From Megalonaias nervosa (taxonomy: Eukaryota; Mollusca; Bivalvia; Unionida; Unionidae), in NCBI GenBank assembly GCA_016617855.1, contig JAECUM010010951.1, positions 38,909 to 102,908 on the forward strand: 64,000 nt of DNA, written 5' to 3'. Positions 34,991-47,683 of this stretch are shown here, one piece after another (position 1 is the stretch's first letter; each line of letters begins with the position of its first letter). The position numbers were made by a program, and so were the translations under genes. The notes beneath the pieces were generated by a model. That model ran no database searches, was not told the DNA's origin, and was given only the letters and a program-made list of their open reading frames with translations.

Positions 34991-36743
34991 TGTACAGTGC
35001 ATTTTCATCCAGTCTTAACTAGATTTCATAGCACCAAGATAAGTTTAGGTTACGTTCCACCATTTTAAAAAAGTCACTTTTTGATACGTATGTCGCCTGC
35101 TTGAGGTTCAATCTTTGCAATGAAAACTGCCAAACAATGGAGCTTTTTCTCATATCATACGATCGAAAATAAAATTCTCTATCAGTGTCGCTGATGCTTT
35201 TATAATATATCAATTCGGATTATTCTGCCCCTGTTTAAATCTAGACTGAAAGCTAGAACAATTGCATGTAAAGTAGCTGAAATTAGGTTTTATTGCCTGT
35301 CTCTGTTCTGAAAAACGAATTTTCCTACACATAAACTTGAAGGGAGATGTACGTACTTATATTTGCCTTCTGTAGGCTAAATGTGAAATAAACCTGGCCA
35401 ACTAAATTTGTCTAATTTTGATTTCCCCAAACATGTGGTACATATTTTTACTTTCTAACACTGGGAGTTAACTGTCGGGATTAAACTGAGCTAGATACAC
35501 TCGATATCTAGTACATATTAAATGCTTCAAAAAGTCGCAGTTTAGATGAAGATAAGCATTCCTCACAAGGATTTTCATTCCAAAGCTTATGATTGCGCAG
35601 GTCGTATGTAGGAACTGTTACGTATATGTAATTAAATTGCTTGTGTGTTAGTTTTAAAATTCTTTTTATTTTATTTTTGTTTCGTTACATTTTATTGTAA
35701 TGATTATTGAAAGGATTCAAAATTCTTTTTCAGTAATTAGATATTTTCTTTTACTAAATGTTATTTATTTAAGACGTAAAAGTGTTACATGAGAATTATT
35801 TTTAGTTAACCTAGTTCGTCTTGGGCTGGCAAGAACGTAAACAGGCAGTTAAAATGATTGGTCAGTATCAGGGCCACACTTTCCTTGCGTGATCACCATG
35901 TGTAAGCAACGTTTATTTATGATTGGTTTTTAAGTGGGGTTACACTGGCGTACGTGATGGATTTCTTGTAGTAAGAGACCACATGACCCATCTCGCGAGA
36001 CTTGAAATGATGTTTTGGGGGTTTAAATACGCATTCTTAATATTCTTCTGGGAGAGTCGTTTTAACATCTTGAAGGAACAAGGTGTTTCTTTTTATTTGT
36101 TGCCAGATTGTTTGTTTTCATCTGATTTTTGGATTTAATAATTTATTCTCCTGGAAACTCAACAAGTTGACTTTCTTATAAAAAGTTCTGAAAGATATTC
36201 ATGGAAATTTATTCTGGAATTATTCGGAAACAAAAACTGTGATTCAATTGAGGAATTGTTGATATTCGTACATTGGACCACATCTGACGTCATCGCCTTC
36301 CATATTTGTACGTCGTCGAGATTCGAATCTGAATTCTAATAGAACTATTTAGTGATAGGACTTGTGTTTTCATTCTTAGTATCAAATATTGGATTATATT
36401 CACAAACTGTAAGTCCTATTTACCAATTTTTACATTGTTTTCTAGGGAAATAAATTATTTTGTTAAAATATACAAAGCTTGTTGACTTCACTCTTTTCTT
36501 CTGTTACATTTGTACGAGCCTATACGTAACAGAACTCACTTCTTTAGGAATTTAAATCTGTGCAAAATAAGAAATTATGGAGTGGAATGTTAATGTCAAT
36601 GACTTCATAATGCAATATTCGCATTATCTCAAGCTGCGCAGTAAATTGTTATACTAGAAAGACAAACTTTCTTCAGGTATTGAAAATATCAATAGTAGAA
36701 GTTTTGTGTGTTTGGGCATATACGTGTTCTAAGTACGGTTTGA

Positions 36744-36746
<3 letters not shown>
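34991..36746. other. Intron/intergenic, nothing recognised
   Basis: AT-rich; only short chance ORFs. Confidence 0.45.

Positions 36747-36803
<57 letters not shown>
36747..36803. repeat. (GA)n microsatellite at an exon donor
   Basis: On the coding (minus) strand this is a CT run starting four bases after the gtgagt donor of the 36810 exon. Confidence 0.97.
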
Positions 36804-36806
<3 letters not shown>

Positions 36807-36809
36807 CAC

Positions 36810-36881
36810 CCGATCTGATATGCAGCCCATGGCATAGCGTGCCTCTAACTCATTCGTTAGGCCATATGCCTGGTAGCATTG
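36810..36881 (-). CDS. LU domain B, second exon
   Basis: The acceptor gaaactttcag precedes CAA TGC TAC, and the donor gtgagt follows. The exon is 72 bp, phase 0 both sides, and encodes QCYQAYGLTNEL...AMGCISDR. It has the same length and the same two cysteine positions (codons 2 and 20) as the domain A second exon at 49043-49114. It supplies the middle finger of a three-finger domain. Confidence 0.85.
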
Positions 36882-38142
36882 CTGAAAGTTTCGAGAGGAT
36901 TGTTTATTCATCTCTTTCAATTCATAAATATTACTAAGTAATATTTTTGTGTAATATTAATTAATGAAATAAAATACGATGTCTTAACTTTCTGTATTTT
37001 AATAAACTTTTTATTTTTCATTTTTATGGACAGAAGCTTCACACGCACAAAATATCTCCATGAGACACAGTAGTACTTTACACTTTACTCATATGCATTT
37101 GTAAGGTTTCCGCTCCTTAAAAAATAAGTTCAAACTGGTTTTCTGTAATTTGTCACATAAAACCTGGACACGTAGATCATCAATACAATTTAACTGATTT
37201 TAGAATATATACCTAGATGGAGGCCTCATTGCCATCGAAGATTATTTTCACTGGTATTCATTAAGGACATTTTACATGAATATGAAATGTGTGTACAAGG
37301 AAAAAGAAGTTTCCGTGTTTCTAGTCTACATTTGTGTAAAACGCAATGCTGTCCCTCTTCAGCTATTACAAATCCAGGTATATAGCGACATGTGGACGGA
37401 AAGGCAAATATCAATAAATATAATTTGAAAGTGTGTTACGATTTTAAATGCCATATGGGAATTTAACTTTACCTTTTGCTTCCTTTATAAAGTAAAGAAA
37501 CTTGAAAATCGATTACATATTTCATAAACGGCTGTTACTGAAGTGAAAGTGGTTAATTAATAATGTGTAATAAATTTTCAATCTTCATGACCTCGTTGAT
37601 CTTGTAAAACATGGAGCTTTCTTTGTTATTACAAGCTAATTTGTTGTTTGTTTTTTAAGTCACACGATGCGATTTTAGCCAATCTAATGCTTCTTACAAA
37701 GGCTTGCTAAAACTTTGTAATAATTATCAATTACTATGGATACGACAGGGACATTTCGCAACTCTAACAACATGATCCCATATGTATTTAATGCCGTAAT
37801 GGCAGCGGAACACTTCATCTGGCCAGAGAAATAAATCAAGGTAGATTTACATTACTGTCAAACATGTCGGGAGTACGTCTATACATTGCTGGTTACGCCG
37901 TGTCAGGCAGAAAGTATTTACCTTGTTTTACTGTATGCTTACTAGCTTGTTAGGACGGGAGTGATAAAAGAAATTTTCAAAATAAAAAAAAAAAAAAAAT
38001 GTAAACAATTTTTTTTTTTTTAAATTGGGATGCCGCCGCGATTTTCAAACTGTCGACTTATTGTTTGGCAGCTAGGATTCACTGAAAGAAAGGACAAATG
38101 TGGGTCTTTAAATATAAGACGAATGCAAGAGAAAATATTTAC
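36882..38142. other. Intron of the LU gene
   Basis: AT-rich, with poly-A and poly-T runs at 37984-38022. Confidence 0.5.
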
Positions 38143-38237
38143 CTCATGTGCCCCACACATGGTAACTGTTGTACAATCGTTTGCATTTTCCACCGCTTGC
38201 TCACCAGAACATGTGTAGCACATTCGTTTAGTAGAAT
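38143..38237 (-). CDS. LU domain B, first exon
   Basis: The acceptor acttatttccag precedes it, and the donor gtaaat follows. The 95-bp exon is phase 1 in and phase 0 out. It encodes STKRMCYTCSGEQAVENAND and then CTTVTMCGAHE. The C-x2-C start and the DC-x4-C spacing are those of an LU domain's first finger, and DCxTVTxC is shared word for word with domain A (50552-50631). Confidence 0.87.
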
Positions 38238-38749
38238 CTGGAAATAAGTTTACAGTTCAAAACTCTAATCAGTTTGTACAATTTGTTGTGACAGTAATTC
38301 TTCATCTTGAGAACAATCATGGCATGGTGTCATGCTTAAATCGCATAAAAGGGTTCAACAATATACAGAGCTATTACTACGTAGACATGTTCAAGTGCAA
38401 CATATAGTCTTCGCGTTTTTGAACGAAACATTAAACGCGATAGTCACCTGCGCATAAACGTCTTATAATCGAATGTAATTTAGTTGTATGGTGGTGCAAC
38501 ACTGAATGTGTGGATTTTTTGCTTCCTTCTATATAAACAAATTCAACGAAAGCTGTTTTCAATAACAGTCTCTATTGTAGAAAACTTCCAATACTCGCCT
38601 AGTAACCCCGATACCGGTTTTAAACAGTGCCTACGTATTTTTGCTATTTCTTTTTAGGAATAGGTATTAGAAGCAACAAATGTATTAATATAATAGTTGG
38701 GAAAATGCGAAGGATATGAAGGGAACTATTTAAGTTCTCCATAGTTGTA

Positions 38750-39435
38750 TGGGAATGATAGGAAGACTAATCATTGAATAAGATTTTGCCAATGATAGGA
38801 AACATGCTCATTGTATAGGATTTGGCCAATGATAGTAAGCCTAATCATTGTATCTGATTGGCGAATGCTAGGAATTCTAATCAATGTATTGGAATGACCA
38901 GTGATAGGAAATCTAATCACTCTATAGGACTGGTCAGTGATATTAAGACTTATCAGTGAGTAGGACAGACCAATGATAAGTCTAATCAGTTTATGGGAAT
39001 GGCCAATTATAGGAAGTTTAATCATTGCATAGGACAGGCTAATGGTATGTCTAATCATTGTATGGGATAGTAAGTTAATCATTGCATATAACTGGCTAAT
39101 GATAGGAACTCTAATCACTGTCTCGGACTGGCCGATAATAGGAAGGCTCATCACTGTGTATCATTTGTCAGCGATAGTAAATCTAATCATTCGAAGAGAC
39201 TAGCCAATTATAGCAAGTCGAATCATTGTGTGGGATTTGCCAGTGACAGTAAGTCTAATCATTTTAAGGGAATGACCAGTGATTGTAAGGATAAGAACTG
39301 CATATGATTGGCCGATGATAGGAAGTCTAATCGTTGTGTAGAATATGCCAACGATAGGAAGTCTAATCATTGGATAGGACAGGCCGATGATAGTAGGTCT
39401 AATCACTGGATAGGATTGACCTACTATAGGAAGTA
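38750..39435. repeat. 36-bp minisatellite, about 19 diverged copies
   Basis: The unit is close to ggaagtctaatcattgtata then ggactggccaatgata. Copies vary by substitutions and small indels. Because 36 is divisible by 3, long frames with MIRLPIIGQSY-type 12-residue repeats appear on the minus strand; they lack splice sites matching the LU gene. Confidence 0.95.
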
Positions 39436-39690
39436 TAAAACAAGACGATTGGTACGAATATTATGCGATTATAGATCTAAAATATTAAACAAAGACATGT
39501 ACTCGTACGAAGACATCCACAAGATCTCAATTTTGTACATACGTAGTCCCATTTTCAATGAATGGCACTTAGTTGATTTAGAAACGTAAGGTTATAAACA
39601 TGACACCGACTTGAGCAAATATTTTGAACTAAAGTAAATATTATAGTATTAAGAATATCGCTTACTTTGATAATGTGATGATGATTAATA

Positions 39691-39723
39691 ATAATAATAA
39701 TAATAATAATATCATTATTATTA

Positions 39724-39756
<33 letters not shown>
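39691..39756. repeat. (AAT)n then (ATT)n, self-complementary
   Basis: An AAT run followed by an ATT run can fold into a hairpin. Confidence 0.93.
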
Positions 39757-39758
<2 letters not shown>

Positions 39759-41063
39759 TACTTTGTTAATTGAATTCAGACGATTTATAAATTACCACCC
39801 TGTGTTCCTCGGAGGGTATTGTGTTATTAATTGTATATTACTTTTTTAATTTCCAAGAATTTTTTAAGTCTACAGGGTGGTATTCCTAACTTTCACAACT
39901 TGTACACAATATTTTAATCACATTAATATGAAGAATTTTAATGCCTTTCTTGCTTTAATCGTGAATGAAAGTGATGAACTTCAGGTTATCATTATAAAAG
40001 TTTAAAGCACGGTGGGTAGATATTAACATTACGTCAAAAGGGCATTGGGGAGAATCCATCAAGAGGGCACATGTCTAATGTCAGTGTGCCAATACATGCT
40101 CATCTGGCTGCCACCACCAAGAAAGTGTTTAAGTCCGGAAATTGAAAAAGTGCGCAAATTTAAACAATAGTGGTGTTAGAAGTAACGTTAGAAAACGAAA
40201 ATCCTTTTATTATCAGACACTGTTACATACCCCTTTCTGTACTAGTTAGATCCTCGAAGTATAGTACTTTTGAGGTTGCATCTAGAATACTACGTCTACA
40301 AATTAAACTAAAATCCTAAATTCTAAATGTAGACATCATACCAAACATCTGTTATTGTTACTGCTATTGTGCACATTTGTAGATGACCTGATGTCAAGAA
40401 AATCCAGGAATATTTCACGTAAATTTGTGTTGTAAGTGAAATATTGAACTGTATTTATTATAGTTATTCGGAGTTGAAATCGTTACTAACAGCAAATCAC
40501 GACCACGTGATCCGAATCTCGTTTTATGCCCTTCATTCATCTAGGAAACATATTTTGTAGTTTCAAAGAAGTCTCGTGTTTTATAATGTACTTATGTGTA
40601 AAGTGTTATAACAAAGTCATGTATTATCATGTACTTAGCGTAAAGTGTTATAACAAAGTCATATATTATCATGTAATCTTGCGTAAAGTGTTATAAAGTT
40701 CTGCTACAAAATGGAATGATTTTCTACATACACGTCATTTGTTGCCTTTTTTAAAACTAGATTCTCGAGTGACATTGTGAGACGATTCTAGCGCTAGTAT
40801 AGATGAAAGAGACTTATTGAACCTCTTCCCAGACACACCGGATACCCTGCCTTATCGCCCGGTACAGATGTTTGCACTAATATATATCCATACTTGAATG
40901 ATAAGTGTCATATAAAATAAAAAGTGTTGTCAAATGTAGGTCAGGTACAGATTTTATATTTACCGAAATACATTTATGCTTGAAGGAGCTGCAGTAAACA
41001 AACACGTTTATTTAAAGGTAGGACATGTTTCGTTTTCAATTTAATATTGTTCATGTTCTTGCC

Positions 41064-41065
<2 letters not shown>
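39757..41065. other. Intron/intergenic with a short tandem repeat
   Basis: At 40585-40698 a ~48-bp unit (gcgtaaagtgttataacaaa...) is present about 2.5 times. No ORF with a domain. Confidence 0.6.
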
Positions 41066-41117
<52 letters not shown>

Positions 41118-41381
41118 CAACTTAATAGAGCGCCTAAATTTTTAAGAAAGGCTCTGGGCGCTTTACAGCATCAAGTTACCACATAGGGGCATAAGAACAG
41201 TTTGCATACACACAACATAAAACACATGAAAATGTCTCAAAAACACTGCTAGAAAGAAGAGTACTAAGGAACACACAGGGTTTTCTGTGGCTTAAGGTGT
41301 GAGAAGATTGCGAATAGTTCTCATGCATCTCAGCTCTAGGTATGCTGCTCTACAAATGATAAGGACATGCTGGTGCAATGC

Positions 41382-41463
<82 letters not shown>

Positions 41464-42790
41464 ACTAGCTATGAAAGTAACACCTAGATTGCTAAGTGAT
41501 TGTTTTAATTTAGTGGGATTGTTGATTCTATTAACTGATTCTGGTATATGTTGTACTTTTGTGAGGGAACACTCATAGCTTCAGTTTTATCATCATTCAT
41601 TTCTAACTTATTACACCTCATCCATGACTTAAGATCAGAGTCGCACTTCGCTATGTTTTGAATGGTGGAAGCAACTTTATTTGAACAGCTTAATTTGTAC
41701 AGCTGAGCGTCGTCAGCATACACAGAATGGCGATTTATAATGCTTGATAGGGGCTATGTGTACAGAATAAACAGATTTGGTCCTAGAACAGAACCCCGTG
41801 GGGCACAGTAACAAAGATTGCTTGGGCTGGAATGTTACCATTTACTGAAATAATATCTGTTAGTTAGGTATTACTTGAACCATGATAAAGCTATACTAAG
41901 GATGCTAAAAACATGCTGTAGACGGTAAGTAAGATATCATGGTCGATTGTATCAAAGGCTGCGGATAGGTCAAAGAGTGTGAGAACTGAAATTTTACCAT
42001 TATCCGAAGCGGACAAAAGGTCATTAACAATTTTTAGGATGGCAGTTTCAGTGCTGTGACAGGGGCGATCAGCCGAATGGGAATTGCTGAATAGATTGTG
42101 TAAATTTAAGTGAAATGCCATTTGAGACAGAACTACTTTTTCTAAGATTTTTTACATGAAAGAGAGGTTAGACACAGGCAGATAGTTTTTCTAGTTGTTA
42201 GGATCCATAAGTGGCTTTCTCAAAAGGGGCCTTAAAATAGTTTTTAAAGGTGACTGAAAAATACCAGTAGAAAGAGAAGTATTTATGAAGTCAGTCAGAA
42301 CAGGCCATATAGACCATTCTCAGAATGTATTCATGTATTCATGTGACCCTGGGTCAACGAATCCAAAACGAGGCTAAGCTAGGCTCCAGCTTATAGGTGT
42401 GGATGGGTCCGTAGGTATGATGCTGTCAAGTTGATAATTTTCACTTTGTTACGGGAGAAATTAGCAAAATGATATGGTAGACTCTCTGGGGAGGATGTGG
42501 TTGGAATTGGTGTAGACATTTTCCTCGCCAATAATGTGTCTGTGATGCAGAATTGCTGTTTACAGCTGCTACTCTCGGTGATTTTTATACTTAAATAGGT
42601 AGATTTTGCTGCACGAACAATACTTTTGTAACATTCATTTTGGCACCTTCATAAATTTGCTATGTACTGTCAGACAGCCACTGTTTCTCGGCCTTACGGC
42701 GTTCTCTCTTGGCGGCACGCAGCTTGTCGCTTATGCTGCTGTACCATGGAACACATTTCTTTACCGAGGCTCGACTCGAGGTTGTAGGTG
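41066..42790 (-). mobile_element. L2/CR1-like LINE, second copy, internally deleted
   Basis: The 3' end is the inverse of the 30.8-kb copy: an AAT tail at 41066-41114, then agagcgcctaaatttttaag. Minus-strand frames give YADDAQLYKLS, KCDSDLKSWMRCNKLEMNDD (41505-41723), LFDLSAAFDTIDHDIL and CHSTETAILKIVNDLLSASD (41891-42121), and far upstream PWYSSISDKLRAAKRERR (about 42750-42690). The last matches SPWYGSVRDQLRTTKRDRRK of the other copy. Stops and a missing C-terminal segment (41130-41500) show decay. Confidence 0.85.
41384..41462. repeat. (GT)n then (GA)n compound microsatellite
   Basis: Lies inside the LINE relic, in place of its C-terminal coding segment. Confidence 0.97.
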
Positions 42791-44372
42791 CATGCTTATC
42801 ATGTACTAAATAAAAGTCGTAAATGCGATTGTCTTAGTACACATTAAGTAACATGTAGAAAATGCTTGCCAAGAGGACGATACAAAACATACAAAGGATA
42901 ATTATATAAGTTCACATTGTTAGCATTAGAGTAAGCATATAAGCACAAAGGAATTACTACGATTAGAACATATAATTAAACAAAATAAATACAAAACTCA
43001 ATGTAAAAATGAATTCTGAAATTAATAGATACAATTCAATATAATTTCCAAAACTATCTTAGATAATTCTATAATACTCACTGATGGGATCTGAATGAGA
43101 TATAATGTTAAAGAACTTGTATCTAAGAATGCTACCGTTTTATTTTTTTTATTTTTTTTTTTATTTTTTATTTTTTATTTTTTATTTTTTTGTTGTTATT
43201 TTTGTTGGTTTTAGAGTAATTTAGAAAACCGTCTTCAGAGTCAATATTATTTTTTCAATATCACTAACGTACCAGTTGGAGCAACCTTGCCCTCTTCAAT
43301 CAAACCAGTACAGGTTTCTGATGTAGGAGATGGATTTATTTCCATATTCAAGGTGAAAACAAATACAAACAATATTGCTAGTTTGTGGAATTTCGTTGAA
43401 TTTGGTTCCTTTAACTTCATATCCACAATGAGACCTAATGTTTCTCTACATGATCATATTGCTTGATAGGCTGGCTCTCTTCAAAGAAAAAGTTGTTTAT
43501 TTCTTAAAAAACTGATTGCGAGAGGCAAGACTGAGGATATTCCGACTGATTTCTGTATGTTCCTAATACGATAATATTCAGATTTATTTTGCTATGCTGG
43601 TTGTTCTTTTTATAATAAAATTGTACCGTTGGAATCCTAATGACATTCAGATATTGTACTGTACACGAATTTTATTGTAGTAAATGATAGAGTAAAATGT
43701 TAATCATGAAAAGCAAGGGTTCACTTTAGTCAAATCTCTTTGTTTTCAGACATTAAATAGATCCTAGTACAAATACATACACGTTATTTCTAAGTCATAT
43801 TGAAAGCATGGCTAGGTTTGGTCGCACGTTAATAAAACCACTCAATTCGAGTACGTAGTCGGCTCTAAATTTTGCCATCTACATATGTTCATAAAATCCA
43901 ATTGAATGTAAAGTCTTAAAATAAACAAATTGTCAGATTATATTATTTCAGATATAATCTGCATGCAAAATTTTATCTGAGATTGTATTCACAGCTTATA
44001 CGCTTTTAAAGCGGGATTTTGTTGATTTAACACGTGCAACTTAGTAATCTCAGCCGCACTCAGACACTGGCATCATGTGCATTAGTACAGACTGTTTCCT
44101 ACGTATATACTACATTTTTTCTAGATATTTGTCAAATTTATGTGTTTAGGGATTAAAGAAACAATACTAACGGTGACACAGAGATCACAACGTATTGTCT
44201 ATGATATAAATAAACATTACCTTAGATTAAAAAGTTCCAAACTTTAAACTGAAAGTGACGACTATAAACCTTTAAAGAAACATTCTTTATTTTCTCGATT
44301 TACAGGTGGGCACAAATCACGACCAATGCCACGTTAACGTATGCCAAGTTACTGGCTCGCCTTTTAGGAGGT
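42791..44372. other. Intron/intergenic, nothing recognised
   Basis: T-rich low-complexity run at 43139-43200 of the type attttttattttttt. Confidence 0.5.
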
Positions 44373-46580
44373 ATGGGCACAAAACATCAGACATTAGCTT
44401 CCACGAAAATGTTAATACTGTGTTCACGAAGATGCCGACGGCGACAACATCATCATTCTGACAAAAACGAATTATTTAATACCATCTACCCCTACCTCTC
44501 GGGGCAACACAACATCATTATGGCAGGAGACTTCAACTGCGTTCTGAATCCAAACCTAGACAGAATAGGCACTTCCCAGAATTACGGCGATTTAGCAATT
44601 AGGAATTTAAAAGGTTTAATATCCGATTTCCATCTCATTGATACTTTCCGCAAATTATATCCTCACTAAAGATCTATACATGGTACAAATTTTGTCTCGT
44701 GACTTTTTAGCGAGCAGAATTAAAAGAATTTACACCTCAGAACGGATACAAGACTTTATCTTAGATACACAGGTCATAAACGTCTCCCAGTCGGACCATG
44801 ACGCAGTATTGCTATCTTTGATATGCAATTCCTCTATCAGTTTCGGGAAAGGATATTGGAAATGCAACAATTCCCTCCTAAAAATAACACCTTACAAACT
44901 CTCATCACTGAACTGTGTAAAAGAGAACGTAGCCACCAAGACTTTACTTTTAACTAAAAATTAAAATTAAAGAGGAACTCACTTGATGCTCGAAAGAACT
45001 TTCAAAAATTAAATTTTCAGAAATAAAACTGTTGAAAAAAGAATACATCTCCTTGAGGCACGAATACAATAACAGTAACAGACTCGAGTGTCTAGAAAAA
45101 CTACAAGAGCTGTCACTGAGAATAAAGGAAATACAAACGGAACATTATAAGGGTTCAGTTATCAGAAGTAAAGCAAAAACTTGAGACAATAACGAAAAAC
45201 CAACTAAATTCTTTTTCCAGACAGAAAACAAACGAGGAGAGAAAAAATGTATCAATGAGATTGAACACAATAATATTTCGTACAAATCTAGCTCAGATAT
45301 TTTAGACTGCTTCCAAAAGTTTTTCTCTGAACCATACACGGATGAACCCATTGACGAAAACCTCAAAGACTTACCAAGCTTAACCAAAGATGACAATGAC
45401 AATGAACTTCTAGGACCCATCACTAAAGATGAGGTTTGGAAATCAATTAGCAGTGTGGAAAATAATAAATCCCCGGGCCCCAATGGCCTGTCGAAAGCAA
45501 ACTTTGGTACACGGCAAGTGTGATGGATCTGTCTCAGCACTACACTACCTCAATCAATAGAAATATAATCACTTTTTTTGTGGAATTCCAGATTCGAACC
45601 GCTTTCACGTGCTATATGTTACAACCCCTTTAAGGAGGGCGGCCTTGATATTCTAAATGTAGAATGTAAAATAAGAGCTCTGTGAATTCAACACATTCAC
45701 AAACTGATAGACGATAACTACCCCGCCAAATGGAAACGTTTCGCAAGATATTGGATAGGCCTACAGCTAAGAGCATTCAACCCAAATTTAGGCATAAATA
45801 AGCATACTCACACCCTATTTGCTCCAGAATTCTATACAAAATGCATGACAATTCTCAAAGAGTTCACAGAAAACAACCCAGGACTCGTTTTCGGCAAAAT
45901 CCCCACCAAAATCATATACCAATTAGACCTGAAAAAAAAATTACTTTAGAACCCAAGATTAAAAAATTATATGACATTGATTTTTGTAGCATGTAGAGAA
46001 ATCTCCACAACAGCTTCATCGACCCCATCACCAGAGATGTACGTTTCAAAGTCATTCGTGATATACTCCCGGTCAATTACAATATGTTTCTGAAGAGAAT
46101 TTCGCAATCTAAAACATGCATCTTCTGCGGGGAATCGAAACCCTAGACCAACTCCTTTTTTAATGTAAATTAACATACCCTTTGCAGCGTCTTGTGATCA
46201 AGTGGATCAAGACGCTTTCAAGAAACAGCTTCATCACCTTTTACACTTTCTTGAAATTCGGTCTCCTACCAAAAGAGGCTTCTTTCGCAAATCCAAAGTT
46301 CGAGAATATATGCCTCCTACTAGTAGCGGAGTATAAATATGTAATTTGGTTCAAACGTGTCAGATCTTACTATCATAAAGAAATAGTAACTACAAACACT
46401 TTATCATCATATTTCCTTTCCAGATTAAAATGCCGCATAAGAGCCGATTTTCATCGATACAATCTAGACGAATTCTTAGACAAATGGTGTTTAGCAGGAA
46501 TCTTCTGTCACCTACAAAATTTCCAAATTAGTCAGAGACATTTAATATCCTCCCCCTCCCCGCCAAGCCACAATTAAAAC
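44373..46580 (+). mobile_element. Tx1/L1-like LINE relic with internal deletion
   Basis: Endonuclease pieces: AGDFNCVLNPNLDRIG (about 44525) and FHLIDTFRKLYPH, then SRIKRIYTSERIQDFILD and SQSDHDAVLLSL (about 44790). The RT start follows as SVENNKSPGPNGLSKANFGT (about 45450), after which the RT core is missing. The text then resumes with the C-terminal part: ICYNPFKEGGLDILNVECKI (about 45615), KTCIFCGESKP (about 46110, a CxxC zinc piece), and 46182-46577 with VAEYKYVIWFKRVRSYYHK. Layout and wording resemble Tx1-clade L1 elements. The lost block includes the catalytic YADD. It sits within the proposed intron between LU domains A and B, in the opposite direction. Confidence 0.8.
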
Positions 46581-47382
46581 AAGCTGACACCGGGATTAAA
46601 CGAACGCTCCTTTCATCCCTGCACCATAGCGGTTTGCACTGTCATTAACCGGCACCTGAGTGATAAATTGGCGCTACCGAAGAGTGGAGCGCCTCCCACG
46701 GGGACCATTACCCAAATCTGGCATTCCTCTAATATCCTAACTAACCCTTAACAAACCCTGATAGAAGCTTAACGAGTACATCAACTTAACACGTACTATA
46801 CCATATGACTATCTACTCTACTATATTTCCCCCTAAGACAGTATACCGCATTTCACCTACCACATATACTACTTATGCAAAGAAAATTATACTTCTTATC
46901 GATGATCCTATATTATAATTCTTTCCCTGCCATGTAGTTTTCATACATCATGTAAACCAGTTGTCTCTCACCAGCCACATACATGTAGTTCTTCTTTGTA
47001 ATTATAATTTCTCATCCTCTTTGTACATCTCAACTCACAGTGCCGTGTGCACACACAAACCTTGTGAATTGTGTCGCTATTTTTTGTATACCGTATTCTA
47101 CGATATGAGTGCATTGATGATTCTATATCATAATTCCTTCCCTGTCATGTAATTTTCTTACATCAAGTAAACCAATTTGCTTATAATTTTTGTACATCTT
47201 GTGAATCGTGTACTGTTTAGTTTTTTCTTTATATACCGCATTCTATGATATGAGTGCATGTCTGCACAAACATTACCTTGTGATATATATGCATATTAAA
47301 TTGAATAAAAATCTATGAAACAAACTTCAATATACATAATGGAAAATATTAATGAAACTGTTATCTCAATTTATTCATAAAG

Positions 47383-47383
<1 letters not shown>
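46581..47383. other. Intron/intergenic, possible LINE 3' flank
   Basis: Two similar segments (about 46905-46990 and 47125-47200: ttcccTGccatgtagttttc type) form a diverged ~210-bp direct repeat. It is probably part of the LINE 3' UTR. Confidence 0.4.

Positions 47384-47430
<47 letters not shown>
47384..47430. repeat. (TA)n microsatellite
   Basis: Pure TA repeat. Confidence 0.97.
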
Positions 47431-47434
<4 letters not shown>

Positions 47435-47547
47435 TGACTTTCAGAATTAATTTAAGACTCTGTATTGACAGGTATTATATTCAACGTTAATGTGGGACCT
47501 TTTGTGTCCTTTGACGTTTTGTGTTGTCTTATTGTTAGAAAACTTAC

Positions 47548-47683
47548 TGTACGAGTCACATCCTTTGCGGTTACAAGACAGTTCAGTACAGCATTCTTCA
47601 CAAAGAGTTATACGTCCGTCCGACTGTCTTCTTTGTGGCTGACCTAGTGACCTTTTACCGAATTTGTTTATGGCGTCACAAAT
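47548..47683 (-). CDS. LU domain A, third exon
   Basis: The acceptor ttgaattttag precedes ATT TGT GAC, and the donor gtaagt follows at 47547. The exon is 136 bp, phase 0 in and phase 1 out. It encodes ICDAINKFGKRSLGQPQRRQ and then LCEECCTELSCNRKGCDSY. CC-x4-CN marks the end of an LU domain. The exit phase matches the entry phase of the domain B first exon (38237). Confidence 0.87.

Noticed and set aside
38771..39406. Long minus-strand ORFs (127 and 68 aa) with MIRLPIIGQSY repeats
   Set aside because: Translation of a 36-bp minisatellite; no splice signals and no conserved domain.
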